Part shown: one piece after another, positions 21,208 through 32,595 of the stretch
Layout of the letters: each line of letters begins with the position of its first letter
Position numbering within the stretch: the stretch's first letter is position 1
Origin: Guillardia theta CCMP2712
Lineage: Eukaryota; Cryptophyceae; Pyrenomonadales; Geminigeraceae
Assembly (NCBI RefSeq): GCF_000315625.1
Contig: NW_005434665.1
Coordinates: 1,039,060 to 1,103,059, forward strand
DNA: 64,000 nt
Direction of reading: 5' to 3'
Position numbers and translations under genes: made by a program
Notes under the pieces: model-generated
Database searches by the model: none
What the model saw: the letters and a program-made list of their open reading frames with translations, nothing else
What the model was told of the DNA's origin: nothing

Positions 21208-23284
21208 TTAGTAAATCTTATACACGCTGGTGGGATCCGAGCGACAGATTGGACATGGCCTTGAAGCCGCTCCTTCCTTGTGGTTCTCACAGAGACATTT
21301 ATGTCCACAGGGGATGAGCGCCCACATGGCCTCTCGTTCCAAGCAGATGACGCAGAGCTGGCTATCTATGTCTATCTCATCCTCTCTTAAACTCTCTGCA
21401 ACGGCTGCGTCATGCTGTTGCTGAAGCTTTCTATGCAAGTCGCTAAAACGTGGCCGCTCTGACTTCTGCTCCCTCCAACATTCCAGCATGATACTATACA
21501 CAGCTGCAGGGCACGAAGGGGGGCTCGGAAGTCGCACACCACCAAGTACCTTGGATCCCACAAGCGAATCGTCCGTGACGGTGCAATACGGAACTTTCCC
21601 GTACGTCCAGATCTCCCACAAAGTCACACCAAACGCCCATACATCGCTCTTCTCCGAGTACTGCCTTCTCTCGATGCTCTCCGGTGCCATCCATCGGATT
21701 GGGCGAGTCGTCGACCCTGCCGTACTGAAACTCGCTGCATATCTCTCTCCGTACCCGCGCGCGGACATGACAGACAACCCGTAATCAGCGATCTTCACAT
21801 TCACATCCAAGTGATTCTGTGCATTCAGACGGAACACAAGCACGTTCCTCGCTGCCAGGTCCCGATGCACGACCTGATGCAGAGAGAGCTGTACCATCCC
21901 GTCGCAGACCTGCCTCGCCACCTGCAGCTGCACCAGTAGACTGAGAGTCTTGCGTTCCTCTGCGAGGCTAGATAACACGACATCCAAGGAGCCCTGAGAT
22001 GCAAAGTCCGTCACCATGCAGTAGTCGCAAGAACCTGGCTCAATTGTGATAGCAAGAAGGCGAAGGAGATTCGGGTGGAGCCCCAAGTGCTGGAAGATCT
22101 TGACCTCCTGCTCGAACTCCTCCCTCCTCCCAGTGGATCCGCTGCCACGGATTCGTTGGATAGCTACTTCAGAGCTGCCTCCATTCGGCTGCTGCCATCG
22201 AGCCTTGTAGACGAGCTTGAAGGAGCCTGAGCCGATCTGCCGCACATCGGTGAAGGCTTCGAAGTTGACCGACGGGATGCCACGCGAAGGCTAAAGAACA
22301 AAATGTCAAAGACATCCAAGCCATATAGAGACGGTAACCTGGGACACAACGACATGTTGCTCCGTCTCCTTTAGCTCCTTTCTCTCAACACTGTTCGTCT
22401 CACGCACTTCACTTTTTGAGGAAAGAACGTTTGAAGTTTCACATTCAATTTCAATGCATCTCGCAGCTGTCGCAGCTTCACGATCCGAGAACTTGCCCTG
22501 GATTCCTCGAGAATCACTAGCAAATGTAGAGGACTTTCTATATTTTCTGTAGACCAACAAGAGAGCCACGAGCACAGTCGGAATAACGACTGTGATCACA
22601 ACGATTGTTGTCACACTCGACTTGCTAGGGCTGGCTGTCGAAGTTGGGATTCGTGCTGCTGCTGGTGATTGAAATGGGGGTGGTTGAATCAAAAACAACA
22701 TCTGAAAAACATGACATCAATATAGATAGATTGAAAAGGTGTCAACCACCTTGATGATCATCACAATCAGTTCCACTCGCACATGGATTCAAGTTGGCGT
22801 CCATGATAGTAAAATTAGGCCATGACAGATGATAGCACGTCAGATTGTTGCCTGTCAATCTCAAAGTGATAAGCGAAGACAAACTAGTGAAAGACTGGGA
22901 GGGAATGCAGGAAAGCCTGTTGTAGCTAAGATAAAGATACTGCAAGCTCGAGAGCCCGTCGAAGATCCCAGCTGGCAGACTTTCCTGATAGTTGTTTCCA
23001 AGGGATAGGTTGTTTTGGTCTAGATGCAGAAACTGCAAGCTAGAGAGCCCGTCAAACGTTCTATCCATTATGTTCCGAATACCCATTAAATTCAAACACA
23101 ATCTTTTGTAACCCCGCATATCAGTTCCACAGTCACCTCCACAGATTCCCTTCCTCGACAACAAACCCTCACCCGAGATGTGAAACGTGCAGTTTCCACA
23201 GCTCACGCTGCCTGCTGCCTCGGTCTGCCTTCCCCAGCCTCCAAGTAACATCAAAAGCACACACATCCCCAGCACTCGCTTCAT
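21208..23284 (-). CDS. Receptor-like protein: LRR ectodomain, TM, tyrosine-kinase-like domain, C-terminal RING finger
   Basis: Exons 23284-22750, 22661-22339 and 22290-21208 give 646 residues. A signal peptide (1-25) is followed by a Cys-bounded LRR ectodomain with about three repeats (LSSLQFLHLDQNNLS, LSSLQYLYLSYNRLS, LSSLITLRLTGNNLT), a membrane span near 198-218, and a kinase domain from about 303. Kinase marks: GSGSFKLVYKA loop, HRDLAARN (Asp430), DYG in place of DFG, APESI and SDVWAFGVTLWEIWTYG. The VAIK lysine is Gln331, while Lys311 sits in the glycine loop as in WNK kinases. The C-terminal 45 residues are a C3HC4 RING (CVICLERE, PCGHKCLC, RPCPICR). Likely a membrane signalling receptor with a possible ubiquitin ligase end. 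Ligand unknown. Confidence 0.85.
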
Positions 23285-23859
23285 GCTCCTCCTTGACTGA
23301 TCTACAGCAATCCCAGCATGGGCACTCGGCGAGTCAGCCTTTCTTGTCAACTCACCAGCTGATTTGACCACTCGCACTTTGACTAGACACGTACTACCAA
23401 CATACTACTACTACTAGCTAGCTAGCTATAGCTAGTGACTGTACTGTAGGTATCCTCTAAAATACTATAAACTCGTGGTACTCTAAAACACGTACTCTTG
23501 ACTATGTATGTCATGACTGTGAATGTTGCTCCGGTTTGCCCTTCTTTTTCAGTTCGTCTTACACATATGATGAATTGAATGGTCGAATCGCCGGCGATAC
23601 AAAAGCGCTCAGCGGCTTATATCGTTACGGATCCACTCAGTCAGCCAGACCTCGTGCCAATGATATCAATAGCAGACGATTCGTGGACACTCAGCACAGC
23701 TGCTTGATGGAGAGCCGCAGAGCGGCTTCGTCGGACTCAATCTATTTAGCTCCTCGAATTGGACTCAGCGGCTAGCTCTAGAACTCGGATCGGTGCTGAC
23801 TTTGAATGTCACAGAACTCAGAGGGCCTTTTCAAATCAACATGTATTTGTCGGAGGGCA
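23285..23859. other. Intergenic, upstream of the receptor kinase gene
   Basis: Contains CTA/CTAG short repeats at about 23404-23432 and otherwise ordinary sequence. No supported gene. Confidence 0.6.
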
Positions 23860-25713
23860 TCAATCAAGACGTAAGACAGGACTAAAGTTCGGATCTGAGG
23901 GGGGAGGAGGTACGGGCACACTGCTCCTGAAGCCGAAGGTGGACCTGCAAACTTGAATGAGAGGAGTTGTCTGAGCATGGTAGATGTTCAACAGGAGGAA
24001 GGAGGCCATGGTTCGGAGAATTGCAAACACAAGAATCTCTGCCAGGACCTGGAGGGTCCAGTCATTTAAAGGAGCGGAAGGGATAATGATAGTAGAAGTC
24101 AAAGTACCGAGAGGACAAGGCCAGTCACAACAAACAAACCTGAAATGGAACAAGTGAGTTCAATAGGACTTTCGCCTGTCAAAGGTGTATCATGAATGAC
24201 CGTCTAATTCAGCAATGCCAAGAGCAATCAGAGCCATGCAGATGGCAGGAAGCTGCGAGAACAAGTCAAAGACAACTGAGAAGAGATCCTTGCGTTGACC
24301 TGGGTGCTGAAGGGAATAGGAAGCATAACGACGACTGAGAGTTGGAGCATGAAAATCGCTAAAGCTTGCTCAACAACCTGTAATTGAGAACATGATATGA
24401 AGGGACAAATGATTCGGCCTTTTACGGGATTCTGCATGAAGAACCATCTGTGCTTGGCAAATTTGTTTGTAGCTGGATGCAAGCATTGTTAACTTGCACA
24501 CAACTGTCGTTCTAAATCAAACCTCTGATCGCTGGCAGCCCTGAGCTTAGCATTGAAACAAGGTATCGTTTCTTGATTCTCATCTTTCTTATCCACTCCT
24601 GAAGAAAGCAGACATGAATGGATTGAAGAGCACATACATTAGAGATACTGGGAGGACTGGGATTCGACTTCCTGAAATCATCTGACAAGACAAATAGAAC
24701 TGTTCAAGATTCCGTCATCGTGGGCAAATACTTGAGAGTTTGAGTTTGACCTGTCCCATCCCAACAAACATCCCAACACCAGGAAGACCTGGTTGATACG
24801 ATGCGAAATTTCGTCAGAAAGAGTTTGCAACCGAACGAGAGAGACTCGGCCCTACAACGTACCTAGTGCACTGGGCAGTGAAAGCAGTAAGAAGAGCACC
24901 TGACAAGCATCAGACCACAACATGCGACAACGGATGAATCGCACAGGAAATGCCGAAGGCCCCAGCAGTGCCAGCACGTCTCCGAAGGAGATGGTCTCGA
25001 AGTCATGACGGAAATCTCCCGGGGACGTGGATAGGGTGTCGTTGACCATGCCGACTTCACGGGAGCAGATGCTGATGACCGACTCGATCACCTGCGAGAC
25101 TCGAGCTGGAACACGGCTGTCTTGACCTTGACAGTCGCATCAGAATCGTGGGAGATCCTCTCCTAGATCTACCTTGGTTCACGCTAGTTAACAGATTCCG
25201 CTTCACCCTCAGGGACCTCGGCGAGAGGTGGCGGAAAGATGGTCTTGCCCCCATCTCCTGAGAGGCCGCCCTGGTTGGATCACAAGGTCGTCTAGGGACC
25301 TCAAAGTCGCTGTCATCAAAGATGGTAGAGTCTTCTTCTCGCAAGGTTATCAGCGATCGGTTGCCTTGTTGGTCCCCAGCATGACTTTGGTTCAAGGACA
25401 AAGGCATAGAACAATCCTTGTAAGGAAGACCTTCATTCGTCTCATCCTCTCCTCCCCGCAAGCGCAGAAACACCACCTGATCCAAACCTGTGCTGTCAGA
25501 ATAAAACGCCTGGGGATAAGGAACCCTGACCTCATTGTTTCTAGACCTGTGAAGATGTATCCTTGGGCAAGAAGTGACAGGCTCGTGCACATACAAGCAA
25601 CTAGCATTCACAAAGAGAAAGAGGAGGATGACGGGGAGGCCAGACCCCCTTGTCAATCTTATCCTTCGTATAGTGGATAGAATATACGTAACAAGCCACT
25701 GATCCGGTAACAT
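23860..25713 (-). CDS. Multi-pass membrane protein with leader and LRLRGG motif, about 8 exons
   Basis: The first ATG (25713) opens a leader with a hydrophobic span (LPVILLFLFVNASCLYV) and RLRGG at residues 84-88. An acidic soluble stretch follows (about residues 88-190). Downstream exons, each bounded by GT-AG introns of about 45-95 bp, encode about seven hydrophobic segments, for example IPVLPVSLMYVLFNPFMSAFF, VVEQALAIFMLQLSVVVMLP, LPAICMALIALGIAE and VLAEILVFAILRTMASF. Between them is the conserved-looking KFAKHRWFFMQNPVK. I do not recognise the family; a transporter or channel is possible. The join near 25.1 kb and the C-terminal end (23860 is the stop of the open frame) are uncertain. 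Confidence 0.5.
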
Positions 25714-26377
25714 TGGTAGGATCAGGAGGGTTGAAGTGCTATGCCAGAAACAAATCTCATGGCTGGAAAGCAACCTTGCCTTCTACGGTTTGCATCAGCG
25801 ACGATGTACACCTGTTTTCATTCTTCAGCATATCAGATTCATATTCACATCCAAAAGCTTGCACTCGTCAACCCCTTCCTTGCTTTTCTCCCCTCATCAA
25901 CGTACCTTCCCACAGCCCACTCCCTTCACTGCCCTCCTCTTGCCCTCTGTCTCTTTCTCCCATCTGTTTCTCACGATCCCTCCACCCACCTCTCCCTGCT
26001 CCTGCTATCTTCTCCGTACAACCTCTCCACCCTCCCCTCTCCCCTCTCCCCAGCCCTGTAGCTCTTCACCTCCTGCCTGCTCCTGTAGCGCCCCTACAGC
26101 ATGCAAATCGTTCACTACATCGATCTGTGATATAGATATTAGGCATCCTCCAATAGAATATTCATATCACCTTGACCATGAATATAGAAATTCAATATAT
26201 ATTACTTAATAATCCTAAGAATGAACTATTAATTCCTATATTGTATAGGAAATCTGTAGTCCATCGGGCACCCTTTGCGCGGCAGGCTGTCCTGAGATCG
26301 AAGCGATTCTGATCGAAACAGTTTGAAAATTTACTAGACCGACTGGTGAAAGTGAAGGCAACAGGATGGGCGGCACC
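25714..26377. other. Intergenic: C/T-rich then AT-rich
   Basis: 25860-26090 is pyrimidine-rich; 26110-26250 is strongly AT-rich with ATAT and TAATA words. It separates the membrane-protein start from the 3' end of the ERA gene. No gene seen. Confidence 0.6.
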
Positions 26378-27816
26378 TCAGGCATTGAAGTCGAGGCCGA
26401 GGCGGTCGTACATGACCTGGTTGTTGTCCGTCCATCCTTTCCTCAGCTTGACTTTGAGAAACAGATGGACTGTGCATTCGAGGAACTTCATCATCTCCAC
26501 GCGCGATCTTGTGCTGATGTCTTTGATCATGCCTATCAGAATCTTCTTTTGCCCCTCCGTCTCCACAAAAATTGTCTGCTCAATGCGAATGCTCCCGTTC
26601 GGCTGCGTCTCATACGACTCCGTCTCCACGTAGCAGGCGTAGGGAACCTCCTCGTGAGCACGCAAGAAGATGGATTCACGCGTGAATTCTGCCACTAGAT
26701 TGCGCATTGGAATGTTCGAGATCTGATCAACAGGATACAGCCATGGTCCGAGAGGGAGGCTATCCTTCAAGTAGGCCTTCAAGGCATCCAGTCCTCTTCC
26801 TGTCTTGGCGCTCACCGCAAAACTTTCTTGATCATCGATTCTCCATTGTCATGGACCCCGGCAGACAATCGCAGCGTCTCTGCAAGCTGCAGCAGCACTG
26901 GGCGCCTGTCGCCTTCCAGCTCATCAACCTTGTTGAGGATCAGGTTGTAGCGTTGACGTCGTTCCGTCAACCTCGACATGATCAGCTCCTCGTTGGTTCC
27001 AGCACGCAATTTCAAACGCTCCGGATCAACCGGAAGAGTCAAAGGAGCAGATTTTCTCCCAGTTCTCCCAGGCCCAGTCCCCCCGGGGATAATCTTGTCC
27101 GCGTCGATCAGAAAGAAGATCTCGTCAGCGTCACGAGCGCTGTTCCAGGCGGACTTCACCATGGCTTTGTTCAGCCTCTGCTTGGGTTTTGGCGCCATGA
27201 TACCTGGTGTATCGATGTAGATGACTTGTGTTCCTCCCTCCATCGCGATCCCGTTGATGCTGTTCCTTGTCGTTTGACGCTTGTGGGTCACAATAGCAAC
27301 TTTGGATCCAACTAACGCATTCAGCAAAGTGCTCTTGCCAGCATTAGGAGCCCCGAGAATGGCGACAGTCCCGCATCTCTTGGGGCCTTCAAACACATAG
27401 TCCTCATCCTCGTCCTGCTGCTCCTGATACATTTTCTGCATCTGCAATTGAAGGTCGTCTTCAATCGGCACCTCGTCGTCTGCGATCTCTACCTTGCTAG
27501 CTTCGTCTTCTTGATGATGGTCCTGCACTGAGTCATGGACGTCCTTGTTTCCACTCGTTACATGCATTCTCGTGAGCTCCTCTTTCATGTTTCGATCCGA
27601 TGGGCCAGAGAAGAAGAAGCGAGGATGATTCAGACTTGTTTCATGCACGTTTCGGGTTCTGAATCTGAGTGTGCATGCCTCCAAGGTGTGCATGCGGCGC
27701 ATTCCATGAAGGACACTGACAGGCTGAATGAAGGCTACTGATGTCGATGACGGCTTGACAAGCTGCATAAGAAGTAGTGTACGAGACATGCAAGCACCAA
27801 TCTTGTTTGAACTCAT
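26378..27816 (-). CDS. ERA: Organellar ERA-type GTPase with KH domain, 2 exons
   Basis: Exons 27816-26867 and 26822-26378 (intron 44 bp) give 464 residues. The G domain carries G1 GAPNAGKSTLLN, switch I QTTRNSINGI, G3 DTPG, G4 NKVD (in LILNKVDELEGD) and G5 VSAKTGRG. The C-terminal part has the ERA PMRNLVAEFTRESIF motif and a KH domain with KKILIGMIKDISTRSR. ERA assembles the small ribosomal subunit. The 140-residue N-terminal extension begins MSRTLLLMQLVKPSSTSVAF (second Met) and is rich in Arg/His, like a mitochondrial or plastid leader, followed by an acidic stretch. Insertion PGGTGPGRTGRKSAP within the G domain is unusual. Confidence 0.92.
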
Positions 27817-28361
27817 CTTCCTGCCATTGAACGTCAGCTAAAAGTATCATATTACTTTTGCACATGGCAAAGACATGTCAAAAAGTCCCTCTTGCATAAT
27901 TCCTGGTGAAATTTGTGCACGATTACCCGCGACACATTTCGAATCTTCTACTTGTACATTTATGACAAGTAGACAAATGTATCCCATCACGTGTGATTCT
28001 ACTTTCAGAAATTCGCTTTTCAGAACTGAAAATTCAAAACTGGCTCTGGTTTGCTGCCGACTATCACTACTCATCTTTCTCACCTCTCTTATTCAGCTTC
28101 CCTTGTTGTTTCAACCTCTTGCTCTCCATTCCTCTATCGCTATCAGCCATCCTCCCTCTTCTTCTCTCCTCCTTCCCGCTCCCTTCCTCTCCTCCCCGTG
28201 CGGCATTGTCAGCCCCATTGCCATGAGCACATGCGGCCGCTCCTCAAAATGTTTACTCAACAAAGATACCAAAAAGCCTACTATATAAGTAATCTTTTTC
28301 TAGTAGTTGTGAAACTACTCAACAAGATATAACTAAAATCAGCACGGCATTGAGTCGCTCC
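27817..28361. other. Divergent intergenic region between ERA and the dioxygenase gene
   Basis: AT-rich near 27.85-28.0 kb and C/T-rich from 28.06 to 28.2 kb. It probably holds both promoters. No gene seen. Confidence 0.55.
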
Positions 28362-29797
28362 ATGGTGTGGGTCGTGTGCCTGGCAATGGCGGGGATCGGG
28401 CTGCGACTGCAAGGAGGAGGAGGAGGAGGAGCAGTGAGAGCAGCAGCAACATCAGCATTTGCTGCTGCCTCCTCAGTCTCCTCAGTCTCCTCAGTCTCCT
28501 CAGCCTCGTTGGCTGCTAGAGCATGGAAGAGAGGGTTCTTGACGCGCGTCGTGGGCCCCTGTAGACTAAGAGGAGGAAGCTTTTTCCCTGATTGGATTCA
28601 GAGGAAGGAGAGGCTAGGAAAGTACAGCCCGTACGCCGCCGAGAGACAACTGACTACCTTGGAGGAGCCTGAGGAGGTTGGAGCTTGTTGTTGAAAGCTA
28701 TCATGACTTGGCAGTGGTCCAGGGTGGCAAAGTTGGCGCGTTGTTCGGTCTCTGCAACTTAGCGACTCAAAACATGGTGGAGGGAAAGTATGTGACAACG
28801 TCTTTCCTTGCCCAGTGTTGGAAGCTCTCTTTTGTTGAAACCTCGCGATTGCAGGTTGCAACTGTACGAAGGGGATTTCGAGCTCATATCCACCTGTCTG
28901 AATGACATCACGCCAGAGGAGTTTGGCTTTCCTCCGGTCTTCAGTTTCTACATGCTCGAATCTAGTCTGAAAGGTTTGGCAGAGCCGAGACGACGGGAAG
29001 CCGATCATCGACTACGTGGACATGTATCCCAGTCTCCTTTGTTGGATGTTATTCATGTCGACTTTTCCAGCTTTGAGGAGAAGAATTTCACCGCCTGCAT
29101 GTTCAAGATTCCAGCAGGATCTCGCCTCCCGATGCATGATCATCCTGGGGTTAGTCTTCTAGCGATGCTCCCAGCAGCTCATGAGAGGATGGTAGATGTA
29201 CGTCTGGAGCAAAGTACTCTGGGGAGAGATGGAAGTTTCATCCTACGACCGGGAGACAGCGCAAGGTCGTAGAAAGGAAGAGAACAGAATCGAGGCGTTT
29301 GACATGTTTCTTTCAGCGACCCCGCGAGACAAGTCCTTCCCTTCATTACCCTCTCAAGCTCTGGACCTCCGTCCGTTCAAGGTTAGCGTTGACCTCGGTT
29401 TGTAGAAGCTCAGTGGGTTTCAGGTCAAGACCAAGAGAGATAGAGAGGTTTGGAGGAGTGAGGACGGCGTGAAGATCACGACACCCACGGAAGGGAACAT
29501 ACACGAATTCCGGTGACAAGAAGATCAACAGCTGGCAACGTGCTGACGTCATGGTGGGCAGGGCGGTCACGACCTGCTGCTTTGTAGACGGTGCCAGACA
29601 CCTCACTGTGTCCTTGTTCTGATGTGCTTGCAGTCATCATGCCTCCGTACGACTTCATGCAGGGACGGCGCTGCACCTACTACGAGATCAACGACAGGGA
29701 GGATGGGACATGGGCCCGGCCCATCCGTTGCCCCGCAGACTACGTCACGAGGAGCTTGAAGTACATAGGAGAGACGGTGGAAACGATTGAGGGTTGA
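28362..29797 (+). CDS. Thiol dioxygenase (PCO/ADO family) with hydrophobic leader and RLRGG, 10 exons
   Basis: Exons 28362-28676, 28723-28787, 28855-28936, 28983-29023, 29071-29149, 29196-29265, 29317-29381, 29424-29512, 29562-29590 and 29634-29797 give 332 residues in one frame. The cupin core reads YVDIFEEKNFTACMFKIPAG then HDHPGMYVWSKVLWGEMEV; the two His of HDHPG and the His in GNIHEF are the expected three iron ligands. ITPEEFGF and VIMPPYD...RRCTYY are further family marks. PCO/ADO enzymes add O2 to N-terminal Cys or cysteamine and act as oxygen sensors in plants and animals. The leader (hydrophobic start, Ala/Ser-rich, RLRGG at 68-72) is unusual for this normally cytosolic enzyme and suggests import into an organelle. 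Confidence 0.88.
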
Positions 29798-29834
29798 GGG
29801 TTGTATGTGGTACTGAAAGGGATGTTCAAAGCAC

Positions 29835-31977
29835 TCAGCGCATCGCCTTCTCGAACTTCTTCCTCCACCACTGCATCTTCTGGTTGAGTTTCTGCCAAGG
29901 AGCATTCAGGGGAAGCAGGCAAGGGAAGCATTCAGGGGAAGCATTCAGGGGAAGCAGTGGACCTGAACTCTGGTGCCGTACTTAAGGTTCTCCCACTCTT
30001 CGTCCTCTCCCTGTGAGACTTTGACAAGCGCGAACGAGGGCGGAAAGTCGCTGACCTGAATGAGGGTGACTCGAGGGCGAGTCCCGCAGACCACCGGACT
30101 GTCCTCGATCTCATAGCTCTGGATATCGCAGATCAAGGAGAGTGGTGGGATGGGGAGGGGGGGGGGGGAAAGGGGGCAGAGAAAGATCAGCATTGAGCAT
30201 GTGAAAGAAACAAGGAGATATCACCTTGACAGCTTCTGACGCTGCATGACTCGTGGAGTAGAAAATAACTGCCGAGTTGTTCTGACCATGGTAATCAACA
30301 TTCTTGACTCTGCCGAAGCGCCCGAAGACTAAGGCGATCTCCTGCTTGGTAGCGTTGGTGTGAAGATCGGTCAACCTAACATCCTTGAGTGACATGATGT
30401 GACGAGCCTTCAAATGACCTGATCCATGCTCCTTTGATGTAGTTGGGCAAGTTCTTATGCTTCTTGTTCTGCTCTGCAACCATAGTCAGACCCGTCAAAA
30501 GAGCCTTTCTTCCTGCACCAAGAAGAGTCCTTTTCGCCTGCATCAAACATCACTAGGGTAGGACAGGAATGGGGTCATTACCACGAGGGCATTTCTCCTT
30601 TCAATCCTTTTCCAGTCTGCTTTCATGCACACTTGAAACTTCAGACAAAGAGCGAGACGGTCAGAAAACCGAAGGAGGCAGGGGAGGAATATGTTACATC
30701 TCCATCATCTTGCAGTTGAAGGGTTTCAACAACTTCCTGCAATATCATCGTCATCAGCAACGGTGATTGGATTGTGGGTGGTCAATCCACGGACAAGGAT
30801 TTGGGAGACTCACTCTCGCAACGTTTTCATTCTCAAATTCAACGAACACCGCGCCGGTTAGCTGTTTGCTCAAAGTCAGGATTGTTTGAAGAGCGAATGA
30901 CAAATGCAGTTTCATGTCAGAGCAACAAGTCATAGAACGACGCGAGAGGAGTCAAGTGTGGAGTTCAACCTGTTTGGTCCTGAAATGTCTGACAGCTCTA
31001 ACACTTAGAACCTTCCCTACATTCTTGAAATGTCAGAGAACAAAGAGGATCGAACAGGTTGAGGTGAACCATATTCGTCGAATGCCTCCTGGGCATTCTC
31101 TATCTGTAGAACGAGTGAGAACAATGATGTTACCACCAGTCAATCCTCTACCAGTTGCCCTACATCCGTAGACTTGAAGCCATCCACATAGATTGTTCTG
31201 CAGGTCAAATTCATCACAACATCCTTCCCTAGGATTCACCTCGTTCAGACCTGTTCGTCAATGCGTCCTGATCCAGCACTGGAGTTGTTCTTCTCACCCA
31301 CTGGCCATCCGGGCTGACCTGGAGAGCTCAAGTCAACAAGCCGAAACAACTTCATTGTTTCAGCACCTCCAGGTAGTCCACCCTCCGAGCTCCCTGGTGC
31401 ACTTGAGGTGAGAAAAAGACTATTCACAACAGCGAGGACAAGATGACCTCAGCTATGTCGCGGACCGATGCACGCAGAGTTTTCATTCTGAGCCTCGAAA
31501 GTCAAGTTGAGGACGGTAGAGTGGCAACAAGTTTCATCCCAAGGCCAAAGAGAAGATTGAAGATCACACATCTAAACGTGTACAAACAGGACCTTTGAAA
31601 TGATGCAATTACACTCAAGTTCACGAATCCAGACTCGTTTCTGGATTTGCTGTGTTAAAACCAAGATAAAAACTTCTTCAAAGGAGATTGTTTTCGTCAT
31701 CATGGATGTTTGAGACTTGAACGATTTAGCTAGGACGCGTTAAAGTTTACCTTCCCATCTCGAACTGTAGGAATTTATCTCTTGGCAAATTGCTGTCTGA
31801 GAAATAGAACGCAATCTGCCGTGATACTGTCTGGCATTTAGATATGAAGCAGCCGCAGCTAACAACTCACTCGCCGCTGGCCTGTCACGGTCGTGCGAGA
31901 AAACAATGGGCTTCCGTTCCGTCTCTATTCGCAAGAACGTCAGAATTACAGCAGAGCAAAACATTCGCGAATCTCAT
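29835..31977 (-). CDS. La protein (LAM, RRM1, xRRM-like), many exons
   Basis: The spliced frame begins MRFAN and reaches a La motif, RQIAFYFSDSNLPRDKFL with SGFVNLSVIASFQRMKTL, ending VSPDGQWVRR. RRM1 follows with TIYVDGFKSTDVGQL, an AQEAFDEYGKVLSVRAVRHF segment and LTGAVFVEFENENVAREVVE. A linker exon (LLGAGRKALLTGLTMVAEQN) leads to a second RRM, RLTDLHTNATKQEIALVFGR, then ENLKYGTRVQKLNQKMQWW and the basic end KKFEKAMR. La binds UUU-OH ends of RNA polymerase III transcripts; with a second RRM it could also be a LARP7 relative. Introns are 40-157 bp. The stop lies 38 bp from the opposed dioxygenase stop. The start overlaps the upstream gene's stop by 4 nt. Confidence 0.82.
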
Positions 31978-32595
31978 AGCTGCGCGTGCAAAGAATCTGA
32001 CGCACTTGAATTCTTTTTCTTAAACAAGAGATTGAAGGGGTTGAGTCTTGAAACAATCTGAACAATCAAGCGTGAATCGTGATCATTGAGAGCAAAGAAT
32101 CTCACTTGGACGGGCGTCTGAATCAGCTCAAGTGCCCATTCTGTCCAACTCAACCCTGTCGCACACCAAGCTTGTCTAAGTTCATCACTCAGACTATATC
32201 AGACATCTAACGTTTCCGTTTTGACGGACTGTACAGATTGTAAGCGTCAGTCACGTCTACCAAACAATCAAGAGCATCAAACCGCGAAGTTTCTTCATCT
32301 GCCTTGCCTTCAGATGCCTGCATCATACAATCACATCACAGGACTATCAGGATCGCCAAGTTGTTCTGACCGCCTCGTCTGGGGGATTTTCCCTCGCCCT
32401 TTTTCCTGGTTCCAGCATCAGCCTTGTAGTTTCATGCCTAGGAAGGATACCAAGAGAGCTCTCGCCCCCTCGAAGAGCGAGATTTTGACATTTGAGCTGC
32501 ACGATCCCTCCGCTCGGATGAACCAGGAGGGAACACGGGAGGAGGAGGAGGAGGAGGATGGATGTTGAATGGAATACGACTTGCCTTTGACTCAT
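31974..32595 (-). CDS. Small hypothetical protein with signal peptide and LRGG motif, 4 exons
   Basis: The start ATG at 32595 gives a signal peptide (STSILLLLLLPCSLLVHPSGG) and LRGG at residues 41-44. Downstream exons joined by GT-AG introns read EGKADEETSRFDALDCLVDV, then LLSDELRQAWCATGLSWTEW, then ALELIQTPVQIVSRLNPFNL and a short Lys/Ser tail, about 158 residues. The sequence of exons 2-4 looks like a folded helical domain, but I do not recognise it. Its TGA overlaps the La start ATG (ATGA). It could instead be the alternative 5' part of a longer transcript with La, although no in-frame join was found. Confidence 0.5.
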
